Positions 16,206 to 26,500 of a stretch of 64,000 nt of DNA are shown here, piece by piece; position 1 is the first letter of the stretch; every line of letters starts with the position of its first letter. Under the pieces are notes generated by a model, which ran no database searches, was not told where the DNA came from, and saw only the letters and a program-made list of their open reading frames with translations. This DNA comes from JAGWBF01 sp965116325 (GTDB lineage: Bacteria; Chloroflexota; Dehalococcoidia; Lucifugimonadales; JAGWBF01): positions 1,054,001-1,118,000 of the forward strand of contig OZ220675.1 in NCBI GenBank assembly GCA_965116325.1. Direction: 5' to 3'. A program made the translations under genes and the position numbers.

Positions 16206-17978
16206 CTACTGGCGGGAGGGGGAGGTGACGCGGACGGACACGATCTCGATGTCGTGGTACTGCCGGTGGGTGACCGTCGATGCGTAGTGGCGCAGCAGGC
16301 GCAGCGAGGTGTCCCGCTCGACGAAGTCCCCGGCGCCGCCCAGGTCCAGCTCCAGCGACTCGGGCGCCGGCGCGTCCAGCAGCGTAAGCTGGTCTTCCAG
16401 GTTCTCGGTGCCGCCCGCGGCGCCCACGAACTCCAGCTCCGCCGTGCTCCCCTGCCCGCTGGCGCTCACCAGCAGCCTCCTCGGCCCTCCCGCCCCTACT
16501 TCGCCCGTCTCAGCCATGATCCCCAGCGTCTCCTCGGCCACAGCCCGCAGCCGTTCCGTCATCTGGGCCTCCCAGCCGTTGCCCTTGGAGAACTCCTCCA
16601 GGAACCCGTTGATCCGTGGCAGGGCCTCCATGCTGGCTTCCGTCCTCAGACGCCACAGCTTGCGCTTCCTGAACTCGGACATGACCATCAGCACCACCAA
16701 GGTCACCGCCCCCGCCGTCAGCGCCCGCTGGAAGATGCTCTCCCACAGGTCCCCCACCGGCAGCGACAGAAACCCCGTCTGCATCCCCACCCCCACCAGT
16801 ATGGCTGCGCCGATGGCGACGGCTGTCGCGTAGTCGGGGCTGTCCTGGACGATCATCTTCATGCCCTCCACCACCAGCGGGCTGAGCATGAAGACCAGGA
16901 ACACCCCCGTCACCGGCGCCGGGACGCCCACCAGCAGCCCCCACGACTTGGGGAAGAAGGCTGCCGCGATGAGGATGACTCCGGTGATGATCCCGATGTA
17001 CCTGGAGGCGCAGGCCGTCTGCTGGGTGAACACAGCGCCCCTGGGGCTGGTGGCGATGGGCATCACTGCCGTAAGGCCCGCCAGCAGGTTGCCCAACCCC
17101 GTGCAGACGGACACTCCCTGCGCCCTCCGGTAGTCTATGGCCCTGGAGCCGCGCCAGGACAGCCTCTGGGAGGACAGGGCTATGGACGTGCCCTGGAGGA
17201 CAGCTATGACGGCCAGGAAGAGGAAGGCCGGGAGCAGGGACCAGAAGGCGACGCCAAAGCTGAGCCCGATGCCGTGCCACCCGTCCAGGGGCACTCCGAC
17301 GACGGCAGCCTCCCTTACGGGGCCGAAGTCGAATATCCCGAAGGCCACACCTGCAACCGCTCCCGCTGCGATCCCGATGACCGACGACCAGACACGCCAC
17401 ACAACGCTGCCCCTGATGAGCAGGCCCGCCAGCAGGACGAAGGTCACCAGGATGCACACCGGCCCCGCCGCTGAGTGGGCGCCCTCGGGCACATCATTCA
17501 GGCTTCTGAACACCACGGGGATCACCGTGATCACCAGGAGTATCAGGATGGCCCCGCTGAAGGCCGGCGTCACCACCCGCCTCAGGAGGGAGAGCCTCAT
17601 CGAGACCAGCACCTGGAACAGGCCGGACACCAGCACCAGGGACGCCAGGGTGCCCGCGCCTCCCTCCACCAGCGCGATGATGCAGAAGGGGATGGCCGAT
17701 GGCGACGGGTAGGTGATGATGAACAGCCCGGAGCCCACGGGGCCGATGCGGAAGGCTTGCAGGATGGTCGCCGCCCCGTTGACCACCAGCATAGCAAAGG
17801 CCGCCCAGGCGATCTCGGGCGCCGACCCGCCCACCGCCTGCAGCAGGATGATGGGGAACAGGGCGATGGGGGCCACCACCAGCGCCGCTGACTGCACGCC
17901 CAGTACCAGGGCGGTCAGCGGGGGAGGCCTCTCTTCAGCCTCGTATCGGAGGGTCGATCCGGTGGTGTTCGCGCTCAT
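16206..17978 (-). CDS. NCS2-family (xanthine/uracil permease-like) transporter with extra C-terminal cytoplasmic domain
   Basis: 590 residues from the chosen ATG at 17978 (MSANTTGS); a longer reading would begin inside the repeat region. About 12-14 hydrophobic segments fill residues 20-430. Features of nucleobase/cation symporter-2 proteins include QSAALVVAPIALFP near the N-terminus, ITYPSPSAIPF, a central TGLGNLLAGLTAVMP.ATSPRGAVF block, and a late VGVPAPVTGVFLVF segment. These carriers usually import purines or pyrimidines with H+ or Na+. The last 150 residues (after SEFRKRKLWRLRTEAS) are hydrophilic and not part of the usual family; they end with LRLLRHYASTVTHRQYHDIE. This tail may be regulatory, and its fold is unknown to me. 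Substrate cannot be read from sequence. Confidence 0.78.
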   Translation of the reverse strand: MSANTTGSTLRYEAEERPPPLTALVLGVQSAALVVAPIALFPIILLQAVGGSAPEIAWAAFAMLVVNGAATILQAFRIGPVGSGLFIITYPSPSAIPFCIIALVEGGAGTLASLVLVSGLFQVLVSMRLSLLRRVVTPAFSGAILILLVITVIPVVFRSLNDVPEGAHSAAGPVCILVTFVLLAGLLIRGSVVWRVWSSVIGIAAGAVAGVAFGIFDFGPVREAAVVGVPLDGWHGIGLSFGVAFWSLLPAFLFLAVIAVLQGTSIALSSQRLSWRGSRAIDYRRAQGVSVCTGLGNLLAGLTAVMPIATSPRGAVFTQQTACASRYIGIITGVILIAAAFFPKSWGLLVGVPAPVTGVFLVFMLSPLVVEGMKMIVQDSPDYATAVAIGAAILVGVGMQTGFLSLPVGDLWESIFQRALTAGAVTLVVLMVMSEFRKRKLWRLRTEASMEALPRINGFLEEFSKGNGWEAQMTERLRAVAEETLGIMAETGEVGAGGPRRLLVSASGQGSTAELEFVGAAGGTENLEDQLTLLDAPAPESLELDLGGAGDFVERDTSLRLLRHYASTVTHRQYHDIEIVSVRVTSPSRQ

Positions 17979-18876
17979 ACACAGCTCGCAGAGGGGCACT
18001 TCCCATTCGCCCCAAGCGCGCCGCAGTGTACTTGCTCCCACCCCGCCTTGCAACCTGCGGGCTGCACCGTCGTGGCCGGTAGTAAGCGGGTGGGGGGCCA
18101 TGTCCGTTCGCCCGTCGCCGCAATGACGACCCCTTGTCCGTTCGCCCTGAGGGAAATCGAAGGGGAACGGACAAGCCGGGGAGGGGGGTCCGCCACGCCT
18201 TTCGTCATTGGAAGGACAATCGTCATTGCGGCGTAGGCCGCAATCCAGGATGGAGCATTGCCGGGCTGCAGGGTGGCTGACAGCGCCACGACGGGGCCTT
18301 TGGCCCCCCGTTCCCCTTCGATTTCCCCCTTCGAGAGCCTCAGGACAGGCTCAGGGCGAACGGGGGATGGGTTAGGGCATTGCTACGGCATGGGTGTTTG
18401 TCATGGGCGGCCTGGTCTGCGACCGGGGTTTCCTGGATTGCGGCCTACGCCGCAATGACGAAAGAAGTGGCCGCAATGACGGTGGGGGCCTTTCGTAATG
18501 GGCGGCCATACTGAGCCCATGGCTCGCGACGCTGTTGTCTGTTCGAGCTCCGCGACGACGACCCCTTGTCCGTTCGCCCTGAGGGAAATCGAAGGGGAAC
18601 GGACAAGCCGTAGGGCATTGCGTCCGCTACGTCTTTAGTCATTGGAAGGACAATCGTCATTGCGGCGCAGGCCGCAATCCAGGACGGAGCATTGCCCGGG
18701 TGCAGCTTGGCTGACAGCGACACGACAGGGCCTCTGGCCCCCGTTCCCCTTCGATTTCCCTCAGGGCGAACGGGGGATGCGCCGGGGTAGATGGGGGGTG
18801 CGCCGCAATGACGGCATTGGGCGGTCCCCCTCACCCCAACCCTCTCCCTCCAGGGGAGAGGGGACGCCGCGGCCCC
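17979..18876. repeat. Repeat-filled intergenic region with two composite repeat units
   Basis: No convincing gene. Two copies of a roughly 220-base composite lie at about 18134-18370 and 18562-18784. Each is a palindrome with TTGTCC..GGACAA arms, then a TTGCGGC..GCCGCAA hairpin, then a second palindrome with CCCCC..GGGGG arms. In the first copy the last palindrome has a longer loop containing CCTCAGGACAGGCTC. An 80-base block (about 18479-18556, GGGCGGCCATACTGAG..) recurs at 21.4-21.9 kb. A CCCTCTCCC hairpin ends the region at about 18830-18863. Confidence 0.78.
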
Positions 18877-19968
18877 TTACGGAGGTGTGGCCATGGCGGC
18901 GCCGGCGGCCTGCTGCACCCGCAGGATCTCCTCCTCCGTCATGCAGGCGTACTGGTCGTTGCCGGCGGCGGTGATCGCCAGGAACTGCTCCGCGGGCATG
19001 GCCTGTATCCCCTCGATGCCCGATGCCAGCAGGGCGACGAAGGCCGGGTTGTTCCTGCCGAACTCCTCGAGGCAGGCCAGCGTCTCATCGCGGACACCGC
19101 CCATAGCCCACTGTATCCCGTTGGCGAATATCTTCAGGTTGGTGTCCAAGCTTATGCAGTGGGCCACCGGAAGTCCGATCTGGGTGGCCTCCAGGGGCGA
19201 GGCGGCCATCATGGCGGCGAACTGGTCCGCGGGCAGGCCTTCGCTCACGCACTGGGCCTCGGACTCGGTCAGCAGGTCGTATATGTCCTGGCCGGTGCCC
19301 GTGGCGTTCCGATCCAGGCCCAACCACAGGCTCACGGTGAACTGCTTCTTCTCATCGTCGGTCTGGCACTCGTGGATCTGGATATTGAAGTCCAGCGTCT
19401 CCTCAAGGGCGTCGGGGGACACCATCATGTCCAGCCCCATCCTGATGAACACCGCGTTGGGGTGCTCCAGGCCGACCTCGGTGATGCACTCGCGGGTCTC
19501 CGCGGCCCATCCGCCCGCCTGGGCGTCGAGCATCGCCACGACAAAGAGCACAGCGTTCTCCGGCGTCAGGCAGCCCAGCAGGGGCAGTGCGCCCTCGGGG
19601 TCGGTGGTCCCTGACAGCAGGGGGAAGGCGAGCATGAACTGGTAGGCAGCCTCTCCCACGGTAGCCTGGATGCAGGAGCTCTCCTCCCCGGAGATCCTGT
19701 CCACCACATCCTGGAAGGTGGTTGCCTGGGTCATGTAGAAGCCCCGCAGGCCGGCCTCGTCTTCCGCAGCCGGGGCCTCGGTGGGCTCAGGCATGGGGGT
19801 CGGGGTCGGCGGTGGCGGGGTAGGCGTAGGCGTGGCCGTCGGCGTGGGGGTTGGTGTGGGAGTCGGCGTCGGGTCGGAGCCGCAGGCGACCAGCGCCACT
19901 GACAGGGCGAGGGCCAGCGCAAGGGCGATGGCCAGCGAAAATCGGTTACGGAGCTTATGCTGCTGCAT
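18877..19968 (-). CDS. Lipoprotein with Pro/Thr linker and Cys-containing repeats, unknown function
   Basis: 363 residues from ATG 19968, chosen because GGAGG lies 11-12 bases upstream while the more upstream TTG overlaps that site. The signal ends with a lipobox (ALVAC, Cys29). A (Pro-Thr)n spacer of about 40 residues follows. The remaining 290 residues are alpha-helical and repetitive: Cys-containing motifs such as GCLTPENAVLFV, ECITEVGLEHPNAVFIRMG, QCVSEGLPADQF and ACLEEFGRNNPAFVALLASG recur at intervals of 45-60 residues. I do not recognise the domain. The architecture suggests a surface-displayed globular protein held off the membrane by the spacer. Confidence 0.75.
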   Translation of the reverse strand: MQQHKLRNRFSLAIALALALALSVALVACGSDPTPTPTPTPTPTATPTPTPPPPTPTPMPEPTEAPAAEDEAGLRGFYMTQATTFQDVVDRISGEESSCIQATVGEAAYQFMLAFPLLSGTTDPEGALPLLGCLTPENAVLFVVAMLDAQAGGWAAETRECITEVGLEHPNAVFIRMGLDMMVSPDALEETLDFNIQIHECQTDDEKKQFTVSLWLGLDRNATGTGQDIYDLLTESEAQCVSEGLPADQFAAMMAASPLEATQIGLPVAHCISLDTNLKIFANGIQWAMGGVRDETLACLEEFGRNNPAFVALLASGIEGIQAMPAEQFLAITAAGNDQYACMTEEEILRVQQAAGAAMATPP

Positions 19969-20914
19969 GGTACGAGGGTCCTCCAATGTCTATTGTCCCG
20001 GACGAGGCGAAGTGTACTTCGTCCCTTCCTCTCTTGCAACCTGCGGGGGGGCGTAGACTCCCGCTTCCGCGGGAGTGACGGCCACGCCTTCATTCGTCGT
20101 TCCCGCGAAAGCGGGAACCTACCGTGGAGGACAGGACGCCCCTTGTCCGTTCGCCCTGAGGGAAATCGAAGGGGAACGGACAAGCCGGGGTAGGGGGCAT
20201 AGACTCCCGCTTTCGCGGGAGTGACGGACCCCCTTCATTCGTCGTTCCCGCGAAAGCGGGAACCTACCGTGGAGGACAGGACGCCCCTTGTCCGTTCGCC
20301 CTGAGGGAAATCGAAGGGGAACGGACAACCCGGGGCACTTTGCGTCCGCCACGTCTTTCGTCATTGGAAGGACAATCGTCATTGCGGCGGAGGCCGCAAT
20401 CCAGGACGGAGCATTGCCGGGTTGTAGGTTGGCTGGCAGCGACTCGACGGGGCCTTTGGCCCCCGTTCCCCTTCGATTTCCCTCAGGGCGAACGGGGGTT
20501 GCGTTAGGACGTTGCTACGGCATGGGTGGTCCGCATGGCCGGCCTTTCCCTGACCTGGGTTTCCTGGATTGCGGCCTACGCCGCAATGACGGCATGATGC
20601 TCCCCCTCACCCCAACACTCTCCCTCCCATCCATTCCCCCCTCCCTTGATGGGAGGGGATTAAGGGGAGGGTGATACTTCCGCCACGGGCGCATCTCCCA
20701 TGGTGGTCCCCCTCACCCCAACCCTCTCCCGCCAGGGGAGAGGGGGCAGGCTGACCCGCCGGGGGCACAACAATCCCCCCGCCGGGGGGCACAAAATTCC
20801 CCCTCCCTTGATGGGAGGGGATTAAGGGGAGGGTGATACGCACCTCTGAGGCAGACTGCCCATGATCATCCCCCTCATCCCAACCCTCTCCCTCCAGGGG
20901 AGAGGGCGTATTCC
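19969..20914. repeat. Repeat-filled intergenic region with a 146-base tandem duplication
   Basis: No gene seen. Two tandem units of 146 bases (20054-20199 and 20200-20332) each contain CTCCCGCTTTCGCGGGAG, then TTCCCGCGAAAGCGGGAA, then the TTGTCC-armed palindrome. The second runs into a composite unit (to about 20503). Further on are a TTGCGGC hairpin (about 20560-20592), CCCTCTCCC-type hairpins (about 20704-20745 and 20868-20907) and two CCCCTCCC-TTGAT-GGGAGGGG hairpins (about 20638-20674 and 20807-20838). Confidence 0.8.
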
Positions 20915-21349
20915 CTACGCCGGCTCTGCGACGAAGACGGGGATCTTGCGAGTGGTGCGCGTCTGGTACTCATCGTAGGGCGGGAAGGCGGCCACCGCCA
21001 GCTCCCACAGGCGCGCCCGCTCGCCCTCGTCCTGCACCTCCCGCACCTGCATGTCCTGCACCTCCCTGCCGTCCCGTATCTCCACGCTGCCATCGGCCCG
21101 CAGGTTGTACACCCACGAGGGGTTCTTCGGGTTGCCTCCCCGGGAGCCCACGAGCACATAGTTGCTCCCGTCCTTCACCCGCATCAGGGGCGTCTTGCGT
21201 ATGCCCCCCGTGCGGTTCCCCTTGTTGGTCACGATGATCACGGGCAGCCCGGTGTCCCGCAGCGTCGTCCCCGCGGTCCCGCCGCTGCCCTCATACAGCT
21301 CCACCTGCTCCCTCACCCACTCCGCCGTCGAGGGTATGTACTCTGCCAT
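20915..21349 (-). CDS. F420/deazaflavin-type nitroreductase family protein (DUF385)
   Basis: 144 residues from ATG 21349; AAGGAGG lies about ten bases upstream, and a GTG nine bases earlier would be too close to it. The sequence LPVIIVTNKGNRTGGIRKTPLM, then YVLVGSRGGNPKNPSWVYNL, and a C-terminal FPPYDEYQTRTTRKIPVFV match the Ddn/DUF385 family of small split-barrel proteins that bind cofactor F420. Members reduce quinones, nitro compounds or enones; the substrate here is unknown. Such proteins are frequent in Actinobacteria and Chloroflexota. It stands alone among repeats. Confidence 0.88.
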   Translation of the reverse strand: MAEYIPSTAEWVREQVELYEGSGGTAGTTLRDTGLPVIIVTNKGNRTGGIRKTPLMRVKDGSNYVLVGSRGGNPKNPSWVYNLRADGSVEIRDGREVQDMQVREVQDEGERARLWELAVAAFPPYDEYQTRTTRKIPVFVAEPA

Positions 21350-22475
21350 GGCTGACACCTCCTCCTTGGGTTATGCATGTCCCCATGATAACCCCACACC
21401 ACGCTTTTCGTCATTGCGGCCTGCGCCCCGATGATGACTCCTTGTCCGTTCGCCCGTCGCCGCAATGACGGTGGGGAGCTTTCGTCATGGGCGGCCATAC
21501 TAAGGCCATGGCTGGCGGCGCAGTTGTCCGTTCGCCCTGAGGGAAATCGAAGGGGAACGGACAAGCCCGTGGTGCGTTGCGTCCGCTACGTCTTTCGTCA
21601 TTGGAAGGACAATCGTCATTGCGGCGCAGGCCGCAATCCAGGACGGAGCACTGCCGGGTTGCAGGTTGGCTGACAGCGACACGACGGGGCCTTTGGCCCC
21701 CGTTCCCCTTCGATTTCCCTCAGGGCGAACGGGGGATGCGCCGACGCTCCCTTCACTGAGGGGGTTCCTCTAGTGGCCGGCCTTTCCCTGACCAGGGTTT
21801 CCTGGATTGCGGCCTGCGCCGCAATGACGGTGGGGAGCTTTCGTCATGGGCGGCCATACTGAGGCCATGGCTGGCGACGCCGTTGTCTGCTCGAGCTCCG
21901 CAACGACGGCCTCTTCTCCATACGCCCGTCGCCGCATTGATGATTCCTTGTCCGTTCGCCCGTCGCCGCATTGATGATTCTTTGTCCGTTCGCCCTGAGG
22001 GAAATCGAAGGGGAACGGACAAGCCCGTGAGGTGATCTGCGTCCCGGACGCTGCTCCCGGCGGCCACCTCATTCGTCATTGCGGCGTAGGCCGCAATCCA
22101 GGACGGAGCATTGCCGGGCTGCAGGTTGGCTGACAGCGCCACGACGGGGCCTTTGGCCCCCCGCTCCCCTTCGATTTCCCTCAGGGCGAACGGGGATGCG
22201 CTGGGGTGGGGGCCCTTGGTAGTTGGCGGGTGGCCCAAAAAGCAGTGGGGACGCGGCTGGGGTGGTGTTTTCACCCCGTTGCGTCCCCACATTAGGAGAG
22301 GTGCTGGGCTGGCCGTCCTCTGGTCCCCCTCGGTCCCTCCGCTCTCCTTCGATTTCCCTCAGGACGAACGGAGGGGAGGCCTCCGGGGTCTCCCCCTCAC
22401 CCCTACCCTCTCCCGCCAGGGGAGAGGGGGGATGGAGGCGGGGGTGGCCGGAGGGCCAGCCCGTTCCGTTAAGTC
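21350..22475. repeat. Repeat-filled intergenic region with two composite repeat units
   Basis: No gene seen in 1.1 kb. Two composite units (about 21523-21742 and 21977-22200) match those at 18.1, 18.6 and 20.3 kb; the last lacks a short internal stretch. The GGGCGGCCATACT block occurs at about 21469-21527 and 21829-21908. A diverged palindrome with CCCTCCGCTC arms lies at about 22330-22375 and a CCCTCTCCC hairpin at about 22391-22430. Short reading frames here simply translate the repeats. Confidence 0.78.
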
Positions 22476-23453
22476 TTAGCGCTTATTCATGGCCATGTAG
22501 GCGCCTCCGCCCGCTACCACCACCGCCACGATGGCGATGATCAGCGCGATGAGGCCCAGGCCTGTGCCGCCGTCGGCGCCTGCGGGTCCCACGTCACCCT
22601 GGGGTCCCTGGTTGCCCGGGACTCCCTGCGGGCCCTGGGCGCCGGTGTTGCCCAGAGGTCCCTGGTCGCCCTGGGACCCGGTGTTGCCCTGGATTCCCTG
22701 GTTACCCTGGGGTCCCTGGGGCCCGGTGTTGCCCTGGATTCCCTGGTTGCCCTGGGGTCCCGGGTTGCCCTGGGGTCCCGGAGGTCCCTCAGGTCCCTGG
22801 GGGCCTGTGGGTCCCACATCTCCGCGAGGTCCGGGATCACCCTGGTCGCCCTTGGGGCCGGGGTCGCCCTGCTCGCCGGGCTCACCCTGGATTCCCTGAG
22901 GGCCCTGAGCACCGTCGGCGCCTGGCCGTCCGCGAGGCCCGGGAGGTCCCTGGTTGGGATTCACGGTGGGTTCGGGCTCTACGGTGGGCTCGGGCGGCGG
23001 CGCATCGGCCGCGACCTCCACGGTGTCTGGGCCAGCGACATCGCTGCTAGGTTGGCCAGGTACCAGCACCATGCCTTCGAAGGTGTAGTCATCCGCCTCG
23101 GTGTCCGAGGCAATGACCGTGTAGCTGAAGGTGCCTGCCCCAGCTACGGGGAATATCCACCGCTGCTTACCATCGACATTGCTCGCTCTCCTGGCGGTAG
23201 ACGGCCCCTCATCCTCATCGTACGTGAAGTCCTCCGGCAGGGTTTCTACGACCGAGCCGGCACTAATGGTGTGCTCGATGGTGACGATTATCTCGCCCCC
23301 GGGCATAACCGCCATGGCGGAGAGGGACCTGGTGGCCATGTTTGCCTGCGCGCCGGCCTGGCCCGGAAGCCAGAGCCCGACCGCCATGGCCAGTCCCAGC
23401 GCCACGAGGGCTGCCAGCAAGAGCGACGGTGATTTTACTATGCTCCTAACCAA
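22476..23453 (-). CDS. Exported collagen-like protein with C-terminal membrane anchor
   Basis: 325 residues. The TTG start at 23453 has GGAGGAA seven bases upstream. A signal peptide (to about AGAQA) is followed by a beta-rich domain of about 110 residues that contains VMPGGEIIVTIEHT and FSYTVIASDTEADDYTF. A short Pro/Glu linker comes next, then about 43 continuous Gly-X-Y triplets (about 165-295) rich in GPQGNQGIQGN-type units. A C-terminal hydrophobic helix (LGLIALIIAIVAVVVAGGG) ends in MNKR and should anchor it. Such proteins form trimeric collagen-like stalks on the cell surface. The underlying DNA is itself repetitive. It lies 47 bases downstream of the cadherin-like gene and is probably co-transcribed. 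Confidence 0.85.
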   Translation of the reverse strand: MVRSIVKSPSLLLAALVALGLAMAVGLWLPGQAGAQANMATRSLSAMAVMPGGEIIVTIEHTISAGSVVETLPEDFTYDEDEGPSTARRASNVDGKQRWIFPVAGAGTFSYTVIASDTEADDYTFEGMVLVPGQPSSDVAGPDTVEVAADAPPPEPTVEPEPTVNPNQGPPGPRGRPGADGAQGPQGIQGEPGEQGDPGPKGDQGDPGPRGDVGPTGPQGPEGPPGPQGNPGPQGNQGIQGNTGPQGPQGNQGIQGNTGSQGDQGPLGNTGAQGPQGVPGNQGPQGDVGPAGADGGTGLGLIALIIAIVAVVVAGGGAYMAMNKR

Positions 23454-23500
23454 TCTACTTCCTCCTCATCTGTGTATCCGTCACACATCCGCTCTTGGGG

Positions 23501-26500
23501 CTAGTTGTCCAGATTGTCCAGGGTCCAGATGGTGATGGCTTCCAAGAGCTCATCATCGCTTACCGTCCCGTCGCCGTTGAAGTCCAACCGCACCTGGTGG
23601 GGATAGTCGCCTATATCTGTTCTGTCTTGGACAGGAGTTGCGCTGCCAACGGTCACGGTGACACCCAGGGAGTCCATGCTGTCGGCGCTGGTAGCCACAA
23701 CCGTGACCATGTATACGTTGTCCCTGTTGAGGTCGTCCGGGTTATTGAAGTCGGGCGGGCTGTTGAAGGTCAGGACGCCGCCTGTGCTGATGCTGATGAC
23801 GCCGGCATCGTCGCCCGAAAGGGTCCACTCGGCGCTGGGAGCGTCCACTCCCACGGCCCTGTAGGTGCCCACTTCCTCCGTGTCCATGCTGTCGTACTCA
23901 ACCAGAGGCGCGCCTTCCACCGCCAGCCTGCCCTGCATGATCTCCGGCGGCTCCTCCGCGTTCACTACTCTGATCTCCACCCATATAGATGGGTCGTTCC
24001 TCGACTCGTCGTCATCCGCCAGGTCCTTGGCCGTAACCTGAACCCTGTAGGTACGCCGGACTTCAAAGTCGAGGTTCACTCCGGGCTTCACCCATATCTG
24101 ACCGGCGTTGGTTGTCTGAGTGGTATCCGTAGAGTCGAATGGGTCAGCTACGGAATGGGAGGCAACGGAGTAAATGTCGAAGTACCTCGCGTCGGGCCCG
24201 CTCAGGCTGTACTCTATCGAGTCGTCGTCGGCCGTCTCCTCGTCGAGGAGATCCGTTGCGACAATGCGGTCAGCGTTGGGGGTTGCGGTGTCGGTGTGTA
24301 CGGCACCCTCACGATTTGCGACGACCTGCCTGCCTTCATCTACGTCTGTAGTACCGGCATCATCCGTGCCTGCACCTGAAGGCTCGAGGACATACCTTGT
24401 CTTGATTTGGATGCCGTCGGCATCGAGGTTTTCGTCCATAAACATCGGAGACAGGTTCCGTGCCTTCGCGGCCCGTTGTGCCGACACTTCGGCGGTGCTC
24501 GTGGATCCCGCGGGATCAGTGTACATCGCCCTCGCCCTCAGGCACTTGTTAAAGTCGCCAGTCTCCGGAGTATAGGTGGCCGTCCCCGCCCCGTCACCCT
24601 TCGCAGCTTGCCACCTGGGCTCATCCTCGGTGTCTGTGAGGGCTTCAAGCGTGGCTGCCAAACAATTCGTAGTGGCCAGTCTGGTTGCCGACCACTGCCA
24701 CCGCAGTCCGGTCACGTCGCCGTCTTCATCCGAGACAACCGTTGCAGTTATCGGCACCCCGATCCTGGGCTGCCTGGCGCTCAGGGACACCTCTCCCGGG
24801 TCCTGGGCGTTAGTTACCGTCACCCTTACGGGGAGCGGCGTGTTCTCCGCACCTGCGGTTGCGGTCACCGTAACCTCGTAAACTCCGTCCTCGTTCGCAT
24901 CCTCAGGATTCTCGTAGTCCGGCTGGTCACCAGCAACTTGCGGGGTGCTGGCAACAAAGGTCAGAGCACCGGTATCCAGCACGTTGGTAGCTCCAGTGGT
25001 GGCGAACTTGCTCACATCAGGGCCGGACAAGGTGAGAACCACAGTCGTGCCCTCGGGGTCGTAAGCCGCAAAGGTGTCCACGTTGAGGTCATCAACCGGG
25101 GGATCCGCATCGGTCATTTTGTTCTCGGAGTAGTCATAGGCCATCTCGCCCATGGTGAAGATCGGGGCCTCGTCCTCCTCCGTAACCGTAATCGTCATGG
25201 TCGTCGAACTATCGTAGGTGTCGTCGGCCCCGCCAACTGTCCGGGTGACGCGGCCATCTGCATCATAGTCGCCCTTGCCGTCGTTGATCTTGATGGTGAC
25301 CATGTATCCCGTACCTGGGGCACCCGGGTTGGCTTCTATATCGCTTGCCGGTCTTCCCGTGTCACTCGCCGGGTTCAAAGTCTTGCCGATGCCCACCCTC
25401 ACCTGGCCGGTGGCCCGGTCAATCTGGAACATGTCGGCATGCGGCAGGTTACCATCGGTCGCCACCAAGTAGTAGGTGGGACGCTCGCCTCGCTCGATGG
25501 TGTCACCACTGGCGAGCACCGGACTTCCTATGTTCGCCTCGTTAGTGGTCCCGTCGGCGGCCTCCTCGGTTGGCCCATCTATGGGAGTAGGACTGGTGCT
25601 TGGATCGAAGTCGGGGAACACGGGCGTCTTCGCGTCGGCTACCAGTTTAATGGTCGGGTACTGGGAAACCGCTTCCAGGGTCTTGTTCGGCCCGTGGGCG
25701 TCTTCGTATGTCGCGACCACACGGAGATAATTGGTCCTGTCGTCGTCGACAACGTCATAGCTCTTCTCCTTGGCATTTGGCCCAGGAATCTCAGTCCAAG
25801 GTCCGGATCGGCTCGGCCCCCGGTACCACTGCCAAGTCACTAGATCGACAGGAGGTGTCTCGGTAGTATCAACCTCGGTGATGTTCATCTTGTCTACATT
25901 AGCAGCCTCTGCATTTATGGGGGGAACCTCCCCTTTGTCTCCGTCCGGGTCCACTATGGAGGTGTTTTCTCCACCGGCAGCGTTCACATAGGGGTTCCCC
26001 ACGTTGTCGGCATACACGACGGTAATGAAGTCACCCTCCCGTGGTTGCACCAGCGACAGTTCTAGGGTGGTCGTCGCGGCCTCTTCCTCATTCGTGACCT
26101 TGACCATGACATGCTCGGTCATCGTCGCGGTGCCGTCGGTCGCCGTCAGTACCACCTCGTATGTGTTGTCGCCGGCCGCAGCGTCGGCCGTGGGCGTCCC
26201 ATCGCCAAGCCCCGCAACGTCCGCTGGGGACTCGAAGTTGGGAGGATTGTTGAAGCTCAGCGTACCAGTATCCCTGTCGAAGCTAAAAACTCCCGCGTCG
26301 GCTCCGCTCAGGGGATCATCAGCCCAGCTGGCGGTCCCACCCTCCGGGTCCACCGCCGTGAAGTACGCGACGGCTTCTTCGCTGTTTTCAGGGAACTCAA
26401 TGGCGTCATCGCCATTTTGCGCCCCGGCGGGCAGCAGAGTGATAGCCAGCACCGCTCCCAGGGATGCTAGGAGCAGGGCCAGAACCACCCACTTGTTTGC

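Noticed and set aside
18000..22470. Many short reading frames with SLRFPSGRT, RPEGNRRGT or PSPQPSPARGEG-like text
   Set aside because: They are translations of the hairpin repeats in different frames; the same peptides recur wherever the repeats occur.
22540..22950. Opposite-strand frames across the collagen-like gene
   Set aside because: They mirror the Gly-X-Y codon repeat and have no independent support; the signal peptide and anchor of the minus-strand frame are convincing.
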